Below are positions 31,415 through 38,560 of a stretch of DNA of 53,184 nucleotides, in pieces. The translations under genes and the position numbers were made by a program. The notes under the pieces are model-generated. The model did not search any database. It saw only the letters and a list, made by a program, of their open reading frames with translations, and had not been told where the DNA came from. How positions within the stretch are numbered: position 1 is the first letter of the stretch; the number at the start of each line of letters is the position of its first letter. Source of the stretch: Candidatus Latescibacterota bacterium (GTDB lineage: Bacteria > Latescibacterota > UBA2968 > UBA8231); contig JACPJE010000061.1 in NCBI GenBank assembly GCA_016187725.1, forward strand, positions 1-53,184, in the 5' to 3' direction.

Positions 31415-32504
31415 CCGCCGGCTGCTGGGTTGGCTGGAGCAGCGCCTCAATCTGACCGAGATCTTCTCCTTCATCAGCACCTTCGGCCTGGCCTACGGCG
31501 ACATCGACACCCGCAAGCCGCTGAGAGAAGCGGTGGACGAGGCCTTCAAGAAGCCGCTGCCGGCGTACGCGCAATGGCCCCAGGTCCTGGGCCTGCTCAC
31601 CTTGGTGCTCTTCCTCTTCCAGATGGCCACCGGGGTGCTGCTGGCCTTCTACTACCAGCCGGCCCCAGCCACGGCCTACGACAGCGTGCGGACCATCGTC
31701 CAGGAAGCCACCCTCGGCTGGTACATCCACCAGATGCACTACTGGGGCAGCAACATCCTGATCGGCCTGCTGATGCTGCGCATGCTCCGCCTCTTCCTGC
31801 ACGGGGTGTACCGGGCCCCGCGCGAGCTGATCTGGGTGCTGGGGGGCCTGCTGGTGGGGCTGTCGGTGTACGCCGGCCTGAGCGGCGCCCTGCTGCCCTG
31901 GGACCAGCAGGCGTACTGGTCCTCGATCCGCAGCCTCGAGGTGCTGGCCGAATTGCCCTTCTTCGGGTGGCTGGCCGATTTCCTGGTGGGCAGCCTGGAG
32001 GTGCAGGGCCTCACCCTGACCCGCTTCTACATCCTCCACGTCATCTGCCTGCCCCTGGCGATGTTCGTGCTCTTCTACCTGCACTTCGCCGCGGTGCGGC
32101 GGGTGGGCCTGAGCCGCTCCAAGGTCTCGGACCAGCCCCGGCCCCTCTATCCCGACCATCTGGCTGATCTGTGCACCCTGCTCTTCCTGATCTTCGGGGC
32201 CATCCTCAGCCTGGCGGTGCTGGCGCCGGCCACGGTGCAGAGCGAGGCCGATCCCTTTTCCAGTCCGGCGGGCATCCATCCCCCCTGGTATCTGTTACCT
32301 GCTTATGGGTTGATTGAGGTGCTGCCCCCGGGAGTGGGCGGGGGTTTGATCTCGGCGGCCCTGCTGGTCTTTTTGGCCCTGCCTTTCCTGGACCGCAATC
32401 CGGGCCAGTCCCCCTCGCGCCGGCCGCTGGCCTTGCTGCTCTTGGCCGCCCTCTTGGTGGCCCTGGGCTGGCTGGGGTACACCGGGTACGCGCTGAGGGG
32501 ATGA
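31401..32504 (+). CDS. Cytochrome b with one heme-ligand His replaced by Arg
   Basis: The 367-residue membrane protein starts at ATG 31401 inside the Rieske gene. The topology is that of cytochrome b, with b6-type spacing on helix D (His213, His228). On helix B, His113 is present but the residue 14 positions on, normally the second His, is Arg127 (LLMLRMLRLF). Ligands for the first heme (His113/His213) remain, while the second heme has lost one ligand. The Qo motif PEWY is P294-P-W-Y297 here. N-terminal residues 1-50 resemble an extended cytochrome b start (LTEIFSFISTFGLAYGDID). It probably works in quinol oxidation with the neighbouring multihemes, with altered transmembrane electron flow. 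Confidence 0.88.
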   Translation: MSTLSRRLLGWLEQRLNLTEIFSFISTFGLAYGDIDTRKPLREAVDEAFKKPLPAYAQWPQVLGLLTLVLFLFQMATGVLLAFYYQPAPATAYDSVRTIVQEATLGWYIHQMHYWGSNILIGLLMLRMLRLFLHGVYRAPRELIWVLGGLLVGLSVYAGLSGALLPWDQQAYWSSIRSLEVLAELPFFGWLADFLVGSLEVQGLTLTRFYILHVICLPLAMFVLFYLHFAAVRRVGLSRSKVSDQPRPLYPDHLADLCTLLFLIFGAILSLAVLAPATVQSEADPFSSPAGIHPPWYLLPAYGLIEVLPPGVGGGLISAALLVFLALPFLDRNPGQSPSRRPLALLLLAALLVALGWLGYTGYALRG

Positions 32505-32508
32505 GGGT

Positions 32509-33690
32509 ATGAAGACGATAAGCGCGCTGCTGGCGATGCTCGCCCTCGATCTGCTGGGAAGCGCGGCCCAGGCCCAGAACTACTGCAAGATCTGCCACAG
32601 CGAGCAGGAGGTGGAATTCAGGGACAGCGTCCACCGCGAGGAACTGAGCTGCGTCAGCTGCCACGGCGGCGACGCCTCCACCTCCGAGCTGCCCCAGGCC
32701 CACACCAAGGGGTTCAGGGGGAAGATCACCCGCACCCAGATCCCCGCCTTCTGCGCCGGGTGCCACGCCGACCGGGAACAGATGCGGCCCTACGGCCTGT
32801 CCACCGACCAGTACGCCCTGTACCAGACCTCGGGACACGGGCGCAAGTTCGCCCAGGGGGATGCGGAGGTGGCCATCTGCACCGACTGCCACCAGAGCCA
32901 CCGCATCCTCTCGCGGGACCATCCCCAGAGTCCCATCCACCGCCAGCACATCGCCGCCACCTGCGGCCACTGCCACGCCGACGCCGAGCGCATGCGGCCC
33001 TACGGCCTGTCGGTGGGGGTGGTCGCCGACTACGAGGCCAGTGTGCACGCCCAGGCCCAGCGCCAGGGCAGCGCCGCCCGGCTGCCCTCCTGTGCCGACT
33101 GCCACGGCAGCCACGGGGCCGCCCCGCCCGGAGTGGGGGACGTCAGCAAGGTCTGCATGCACTGCCACCGCCAGACCCGGGAATTCTTCCACCTCAGTCC
33201 CCACTTCAAGACCCTGGCCGCCAGCGGGTACGGCGAATGCGCCGCCTGTCACAGCAATCACCGCATCCTCGAGCCGGGGCCAGAGCTGTGGGCTTCCACC
33301 TGCTCCACCTGCCACGAGGCCGGCTCGGAGGCGGCCCGCACCGGCGAGCAGATCCTGGCCCTGTTCAGCCAGGCGCAGGCCGATGTCGCCCAGGCCAGGG
33401 AGACCATTGCCCAGGCCCGCCAGGTGCCCCTGGCGGTGGAGGACTACGAGCAGCGGCTGCGCACGGCCTCCACCTACCTGATGGAGGCCGGCCCCCTGAG
33501 CCACACCCTGGATGCGGCGGCCGTCGAGGAACTGACCCGCAAATCCCGCTCGGTGGCCCAGGAGCTGGAGACGGAGATCCACGAGAAGATGGAGGTGTTC
33601 GAGGGGCGCCGGCTGGTGGTGGCCCTCATCTGGCTCTATCTGCTGATCACCATCCTGGCGCTCCAGTACTACAAGCGCTGGTCGAGGTAG
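32509..33690 (+). CDS. Nonaheme cytochrome c with C-terminal anchor
   Basis: The 393-residue protein starts at ATG 32509. A signal peptide ends at AAQAQNYCKICH. Nine CXXCH motifs lie in residues 27-265. The two MRPYGLS repeats each follow a heme. A coiled-coil-like region (about 280-365) precedes the C-terminal membrane helix VVALIWLYLLITILAL. It is the counterpart of 26994 in the second module and likely the immediate electron partner of the Rieske/cytochrome b pair in place of cytochrome c1. Confidence 0.87.
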   Translation: MKTISALLAMLALDLLGSAAQAQNYCKICHSEQEVEFRDSVHREELSCVSCHGGDASTSELPQAHTKGFRGKITRTQIPAFCAGCHADREQMRPYGLSTDQYALYQTSGHGRKFAQGDAEVAICTDCHQSHRILSRDHPQSPIHRQHIAATCGHCHADAERMRPYGLSVGVVADYEASVHAQAQRQGSAARLPSCADCHGSHGAAPPGVGDVSKVCMHCHRQTREFFHLSPHFKTLAASGYGECAACHSNHRILEPGPELWASTCSTCHEAGSEAARTGEQILALFSQAQADVAQARETIAQARQVPLAVEDYEQRLRTASTYLMEAGPLSHTLDAAAVEELTRKSRSVAQELETEIHEKMEVFEGRRLVVALIWLYLLITILALQYYKRWSR

Positions 33691-33693
33691 GCA

Positions 33694-35427
33694 GTGGCCG
33701 GCCGGTGGCGCAGTCTGAGGGAGAAGGGCCTCAACTGGCGGCTGTGGGGCTTCCTCACCCTCTTCCTGGCCGGCTTCGGCATCCTGGCCACCCTCATGAC
33801 CGTGGAGGCCACCTCGCAGCCTGAGTTCTGCGGCAGCTGCCACGTCATGGAGCCCTATTACCAATCGTGGCTGACCTCCTCCCACAAGGAGGTGGCCTGC
33901 GTGGACTGCCACATCCCGCCGGGCATCTACTCGGAGATCCAGAAGAAGAAGGAGGCCATCTCGATGGTGGCCAGCTACTTCACCGGCACCTACGGCACCA
34001 ATCCCTGGGCCGAGGTGGACGACGCGGCCTGCCTGCAGTGCCACCAGCGGCGGCTGCTGGCCGGCAGGGAGGTGTACAAGGGCGTGCTCTTCGACCACGA
34101 GCCGCACCTGAGCGAACTGCGGCGCGAGAAGAAGCTGCGCTGCACCTCCTGCCACTCCCAGATCGTCCAGGGCAGCCACATCTCGGTCGAAGTCTCCACC
34201 TGCGTGTTGTGCCACTTCAAGGACCAGCCCACCGGCCAGGGCACGGCCCGCTGCACCCTGTGCCACGCCGTGCCCGACCAGGTGATCCAGAAGGGCACCC
34301 TCTCCTTCGACCACGGCGAGGTCAAGCGTTTCGACATGCAGTGCGAATGGTGCCATTCGCACGTCACCACGGGAGAGGGCAGCGCGCCCAAGCAGCGCTG
34401 CTACGTGTGCCACAACGACGTCTCGCGGCTGGAGAAGTACGGCGACCATCCGCAGCTGCACCGCATCCACGTCTCGGACCACAAGGTGGAGTGCCTGCAC
34501 TGCCACACCGAGATCCTGCACGGCCAGGACGCCGGCCCGCCCTCCCCAGCCGGGAGCGCGTGCAGTGCCTGCCACGCCGACGGGCATTCGCCCCAGCGCG
34601 ACCTGTACGCCGGCCAGGGCGGCAAGGGGGTGAAGCCCCGGCCCAGCGCCATGTACCTGGCCGGCATCCACTGCGAGGGCTGCCATTTCGTGCCCAGACA
34701 GCAGGGCGCCGACCAGATCCAGTCAGCCAGCGCGCTCAGCTGCATGGCCTGCCACGGCCCGCGCTACCACAAGATGCTGGAGCGCTGGAAGGGGGTGCTG
34801 GACCAGCGGCTGGCCCTGGCCCGCCGGGAGCTGGACCAGGCCCGGGGCGTGGGCGCCGGGGCCCAGGCGCTGAGCGACGCCGAGGCGAATCTGCTGCTGG
34901 TGGAGCGGGGCCGCGGGGTGCACAACGTGGACTACGCCCTGGACATCCTGGCGGCCAACCACACCCTGCTGAACACCGCCCTCAAGCGGGCCACCCGCCC
35001 GGGGCTGCCGGACGAAGGTTGGGCACCACCCCCGTACGAGAACGACTGCCTGCGCTGCCACCAGGGCCAGGAATCGCGGACCGGGACCTTCGAAGGCGAG
35101 GGCTTTGACCACCGGCCCCACGTGGTCGGGGAAAAGCTGGAGTGCACCCGCTGCCACCGGCCCCACGAAGAGCGGGAGCGCAGCGAGGTGGTCAGCATGG
35201 CACCGGGGGAGTGCGCCCCCTGCCATCACACCCCCTCGGCCAAGGCCGAGTGCACCCACTGCCACGCCGGGATCAGTGGGCAGACCCTGGTGTACCAGGG
35301 GAAGAAGTTCTCGCACCAGTACCATCTGGAGGAAGAGGAGTTGAAGTGCCTCGACTGCCACACCCTCCAGGAGCGCCCCGGCCTCAAGGCCAAGGCCTGC
35401 GCCGACTGCCACGAGGACGAGGAATAG
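33694..35427 (+). CDS. Large multiheme cytochrome c (18 CXXCH), NapC-like start
   Basis: The 577-residue protein starts at GTG 33694, 3 bp after the previous stop. LWGFLTLFLAGFGILATLM is the anchor, then QPEFCGSCHVMEPYYQSW opens the NapC/NirT-type region. Eighteen CXXCH motifs are counted, all standard. A helical spacer with GRGVHNVDYALDIL (about residues 370-420) mirrors the GKGAHN spacers of the paralogue at 28948. The final FSHQYHLEEEELKCLDCH resembles cytochrome c7 modules. It ends the second cytochrome module, and a strong hairpin lies just downstream. Confidence 0.88.
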   Translation: MAGRWRSLREKGLNWRLWGFLTLFLAGFGILATLMTVEATSQPEFCGSCHVMEPYYQSWLTSSHKEVACVDCHIPPGIYSEIQKKKEAISMVASYFTGTYGTNPWAEVDDAACLQCHQRRLLAGREVYKGVLFDHEPHLSELRREKKLRCTSCHSQIVQGSHISVEVSTCVLCHFKDQPTGQGTARCTLCHAVPDQVIQKGTLSFDHGEVKRFDMQCEWCHSHVTTGEGSAPKQRCYVCHNDVSRLEKYGDHPQLHRIHVSDHKVECLHCHTEILHGQDAGPPSPAGSACSACHADGHSPQRDLYAGQGGKGVKPRPSAMYLAGIHCEGCHFVPRQQGADQIQSASALSCMACHGPRYHKMLERWKGVLDQRLALARRELDQARGVGAGAQALSDAEANLLLVERGRGVHNVDYALDILAANHTLLNTALKRATRPGLPDEGWAPPPYENDCLRCHQGQESRTGTFEGEGFDHRPHVVGEKLECTRCHRPHEERERSEVVSMAPGECAPCHHTPSAKAECTHCHAGISGQTLVYQGKKFSHQYHLEEEELKCLDCHTLQERPGLKAKACADCHEDEE

Positions 35428-35431
35428 TCCC

Positions 35432-35462
35432 GGGCGCGGCGGAGTCGCTCCCCGCCGCGCCC
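35432..35462. terminator. Strong hairpin, possible terminator
   Basis: Perfect 11-bp GC arms at 35432-35442 and 35452-35462 with a 9-nt loop begin 4 bp after the 18-heme gene stop. No T-run follows directly, so it may stall polymerase or protect the mRNA rather than be a classic terminator. Confidence 0.5.
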
Positions 35463-35509
35463 GTCATCGCCCCCAGGGCTTTTGGTAACTCCTTCCTTTT
35501 ATTACATTT

Positions 35510-35539
35510 TTGACCATCACCGAAACCTGCGCGTACCTT
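35510..35539 (+). promoter_or_regulatory. Candidate promoter of beta-barrel operon
   Basis: TTGACC (35510-35515), an 18-nt spacer and TACCTT (35534-35539) lie in an AT-rich island unlike the surrounding DNA, with ATG 35557 about 18 nt further on. The -35 match is good and the -10 weak. Confidence 0.45.
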
Positions 35540-35556
35540 TTTGTCCTGTGGGTGAG

Positions 35557-36426
35557 ATGCGTACATATAGATTGAGTTTGCTGCTAGTTTTCGCGCTTGG
35601 GGGCCTGTTGTTGGAGGGTCGGGTGGCCAGAGCCGCCGAGGCGCGCCCCCGCCTGGCCTGGCTCTCGGCCGAGGTGCGCTATTTCTACGGCAGGTGGCAG
35701 TGGGGGGATTTCGAGATGGCGCCCCAGGCGGGCATGGCCGGCCCCGAACTGCGGCTGGAAGTGCTGGGCGGGAAGGTGGCTGCCGGTGCCTCCTATCTGT
35801 CGGGGAATTTTGTCGGAGTGGGAGCCACCCCCCTGGACGATGCGCGCTACCACAGCCGCAAGGATTTCGACCTGGCCGACAACCGGGAGGAGTTCACCTT
35901 CAGCCTGGAGTACTGCCCCTGGCCGTACGGGGGGGCAGTGGCGGTCTGGCGCTTGGCCCGCTACGACCTCGACGCCCAGGTGGAACTCAATTCGGACCAG
36001 CGGCGCTACGGGACCGGGCGCGAGCAGGCCCACAACGAGGCCCGGGGTTTTGGCTTTGGCCTGCGGCCCCGGGTGCCCCTGGGCAGCCGCCTTGGGCTGA
36101 ACGGCGAATTCCTCTACTTCCCCGGGCTCCACAGCGAGGCGGCGGGCCGGTACCAGTACCAGGTGGTGTACCGCGAGGAGGGCCTGGACGAGCGCTGGTT
36201 CGGCGAGCGCCAGGTGCGCGGCTTTTCCGGCTGGGGGGAACTGTGCTATGGGCTGCGGGCCGTGCCGGTCACGGTGGCCGCCGGGTTCTTCTACCAGCGC
36301 CTCAGCGCCCGCCAGCTGCCGCCCGAAGGGTGGCTGGAGGAGTACCTGGGCGGCCAGACCCGGGACCGCAGCTGGCTGCGGGACCGCTTTTACGGGTTTA
36401 CGGCCAGGGCCGGTTTCCGGTTTTGA
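35557..36426 (+). CDS. Outer-membrane beta-barrel protein
   Basis: The 289-residue protein starts at ATG 35557 with GGTGAG upstream. A signal peptide (LSLLLVFALGGLLLEGRVARAAE) precedes alternating hydrophobic/polar strands (VRYFYGRWQWG, EFTFSLEYCPWPY, GAVAVWRLARYDL) and a C-terminal FTARAGFRF. The final Phe is the usual BAM-recognition residue. It is followed closely by a second barrel gene, so the pair may form or gate an outer-membrane passage for the cytochrome modules upstream. No specific family recognised. Confidence 0.7.
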   Translation: MRTYRLSLLLVFALGGLLLEGRVARAAEARPRLAWLSAEVRYFYGRWQWGDFEMAPQAGMAGPELRLEVLGGKVAAGASYLSGNFVGVGATPLDDARYHSRKDFDLADNREEFTFSLEYCPWPYGGAVAVWRLARYDLDAQVELNSDQRRYGTGREQAHNEARGFGFGLRPRVPLGSRLGLNGEFLYFPGLHSEAAGRYQYQVVYREEGLDERWFGERQVRGFSGWGELCYGLRAVPVTVAAGFFYQRLSARQLPPEGWLEEYLGGQTRDRSWLRDRFYGFTARAGFRF

Positions 36427-36434
36427 GGCAGAGG

Positions 36435-37400
36435 GTGTCCCGCTTCGCCCTGGTGTCCCTGTTGCTGGGCGCCCTCGGCGCCGGCAGGGCGGGGACCGAC
36501 CAGTATCTGTTGTACAAAGAGGCGAATCTGGCGGCCTTCTACTCCCCCCGCGCCGGGGGCCTGCATTCCTCGCCAGAGGCGCCCTTGAGCGCGCTGGGTT
36601 TCGAGTACTTCTGGAAGTCTTTGGAAAGCGTCCCCGGCCAATGGCGGGCCTCGGTCCTCGATCTCTATTTCCAGCTGGCCTACGACCCGGGGAAACGGCA
36701 CCTGGTCCTGCGGGCCCGGGATATCTGGCTGCGCTTTGAGGAGCCGCGCACCGGCGCCCAGGTGCGCCTGGGACATTTCGACCTGCCCTTCGGGCTGACC
36801 TCCCCCCTGGCCTTGCGCGGCCAGGCCCTGCGACCCTTGAGCGAACTCAGCCTGGGTTTCGCCCAGGACTGGGGGCTGAGCGCGCACGGCAGGTGGGGTC
36901 ACTTCGAATACGAGGCAGCGGCCACCCTGGGCAGCGGGGAGGAGCTGCGCCTGCGGCCCGGCGCGGCATTGTGGACCGGGCGCCTGGGGCTGCCCTCCTA
37001 CCGGAAGGTCCAGTACGGCATCTCCCTGCTCTACGGCAATCCCTTCAGGCCCGGACAGCAGGGGACGGCCCCGGCCAGCTGGCGGGTGGCCGTCGACGGG
37101 CTTTTCATCTACCACGAGCCCTTCACCTCGCTCAAGGGCGAGGTGGATCTGGGCGCTGACCAGGGCCGCCTGGCCGGTGGTTTGCTCCTGGGCCTGACCC
37201 AGATCCTGCCCGCTGACCCGCACTGGGGCCTCGAAGGGCAGGTGCGCCTGTGGCGATCTGCGGGCACCCGCGGCGAGCTGGTCGCCGGGCTCCTGCGTTC
37301 CCTGCCCGGGCTCTTCACTTTCAGATTTCACTGGCGGTACCGCAGCGCCGCCCTCGGCGGCAGCGGCTTGTTCGCCCAACTCTACTACTACGGACCTTGA
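36435..37400 (+). CDS. Outer-membrane beta-barrel porin-like protein
   Basis: The protein is taken from GTG 36435 (TTG 36423, overlapping the previous stop, is the alternative). The signal peptide is SRFALVSLLLGALGAGRA. YLLYKEANLAAFYSP, VRLGHFDLPFGLTSPLA and LGFAQDWGLSAHGRWGHFEYEAAATLGSG resemble the porins that accompany Rieske/cytochrome b or multiheme clusters. The 321-residue protein ends in LFAQLYYYGP. A barrel is clear, but substrate or partner is not known. Confidence 0.7.
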   Translation: MSRFALVSLLLGALGAGRAGTDQYLLYKEANLAAFYSPRAGGLHSSPEAPLSALGFEYFWKSLESVPGQWRASVLDLYFQLAYDPGKRHLVLRARDIWLRFEEPRTGAQVRLGHFDLPFGLTSPLALRGQALRPLSELSLGFAQDWGLSAHGRWGHFEYEAAATLGSGEELRLRPGAALWTGRLGLPSYRKVQYGISLLYGNPFRPGQQGTAPASWRVAVDGLFIYHEPFTSLKGEVDLGADQGRLAGGLLLGLTQILPADPHWGLEGQVRLWRSAGTRGELVAGLLRSLPGLFTFRFHWRYRSAALGGSGLFAQLYYYGP

Positions 37401-37405
37401 GTGCG

Positions 37406-38557
37406 ATGAAGGAGCGAAGATTGATCGGCAGTACGCTGCTGGGGCTGCTGGCCTGCCTGCTGCACCTGGGATGCCAGACTGAGGTGCCCACCTGGGGCGA
37501 AGAGGTGTGGGGGCGCGACGACGGGGCCCTGGAGGTGATCCCCATCGGCTCGGCCCTGGCCGAGATCCTCGTGGACCCGCGCCGGCCCTACGTCTACCTG
37601 AGCGATTTCGACGCCAACCGGCTCTATTTCATCTCGCGGGAGACCAGGCGGATCGAGAAGGAGATGGTGATCGGCACCCGCCCCGCGGACCTGGGTTTCA
37701 GCATGGATGGTGCACGGCTCTACGTGGCCCTGGCCGGGGGCAGCCAGATCGCGGTGCTCGATCTGGATCTCCAGGTGGCGGCGGCCCCTATCCAGCTCAA
37801 CTTCTCCCCGGCCTACCTGGCCGCTGGCCGGCCCCCGTACCTGTACGCCTCCTCGGTGCTGGAGCGCTGGGAGGGCTTCCAGCCCCAGGGCCAGAGCTAC
37901 CTGATCAATGCCCAGACCAGGGCCCAGACGGCCCTGCCGCAGGTGCGCCTGCTGGAGATCGACCCGCAGCGCCGCGCCCTCTACGTGGCCCTCAACCGCC
38001 AGCTCTTCCACTTCCTCATCGACCAGACCGACGGCACCCTGAATCTGCAGACCACGCTCAACGCCGAAGGGCACGTGGTCGAACTCTTCCTCAGCGAGGA
38101 CGGCAGGCGGCTCTACACGATCAGCACCGGCTTCCTGACCACGCCCGAGATGATCGTCATCCGCGGCCTGGTCGACAGCCGCACCAACATTGAGACCGAC
38201 ATGGTCGAGGTCTACAGCACCGACCCGCTGCTCAAGGTGGGCGAATTGCACACCGGGGCCTTCCCCCGGGCAGTGGCCCACGGCGGCGAGTACCTGGCGG
38301 TGGCCGCCGCCGACTCGGCCTCCACCCCCAAGCGCGCCGGCTTTGTGGTGCGCTACGACCAGGAGACCCTGGCCCCGCTGCAGACCTACCGCCTGGCCGG
38401 CTCGCCCACCAGCTGCGCCGCGGTGGACAGCGCCACCGGGATGTTCTACGTGGCCATCGACAACCCCTACGACCTGCGCGAGCGCTTCGGCGAGCGCCAG
38501 GACCTGCAGGTGGTCGACCTGCGCCGACCCTCAGCGCCGGCGGTCGAGGAGGAATAG
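37406..38557 (+). CDS. Lipoprotein beta-propeller (paralogue A)
   Basis: The 383-residue protein starts at ATG 37406. LLGLLACLLHLGCQTEVPTWG gives a lipobox with Cys at about residue 19. Repeated strands such as RPYVYLSDFDANRLYFISRET, DGARLYVALAGGSQIAVLDLD and DGRRLYTISTGF indicate a YVTN/lactonase-type seven-blade beta-propeller. The N-terminus (CQTEVPTWG.EVWGRD) and overall sequence match the gene at 40518 closely, showing duplication around the intervening FG-GAP gene. No heme motif is seen. A surface scaffold or sensor role is conceivable. Confidence 0.8.
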   Translation: MKERRLIGSTLLGLLACLLHLGCQTEVPTWGEEVWGRDDGALEVIPIGSALAEILVDPRRPYVYLSDFDANRLYFISRETRRIEKEMVIGTRPADLGFSMDGARLYVALAGGSQIAVLDLDLQVAAAPIQLNFSPAYLAAGRPPYLYASSVLERWEGFQPQGQSYLINAQTRAQTALPQVRLLEIDPQRRALYVALNRQLFHFLIDQTDGTLNLQTTLNAEGHVVELFLSEDGRRLYTISTGFLTTPEMIVIRGLVDSRTNIETDMVEVYSTDPLLKVGELHTGAFPRAVAHGGEYLAVAAADSASTPKRAGFVVRYDQETLAPLQTYRLAGSPTSCAAVDSATGMFYVAIDNPYDLRERFGERQDLQVVDLRRPSAPAVEEE

Positions 38558-38560
38558 GCC

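Noticed and set aside
32206-34686. Minus-strand open frame of over 800 codons across the multiheme genes
   Set aside because: Antisense of CXXCH-dense genes. The apparent frame comes from GC-rich third positions, and there is no start context or recognisable domain.
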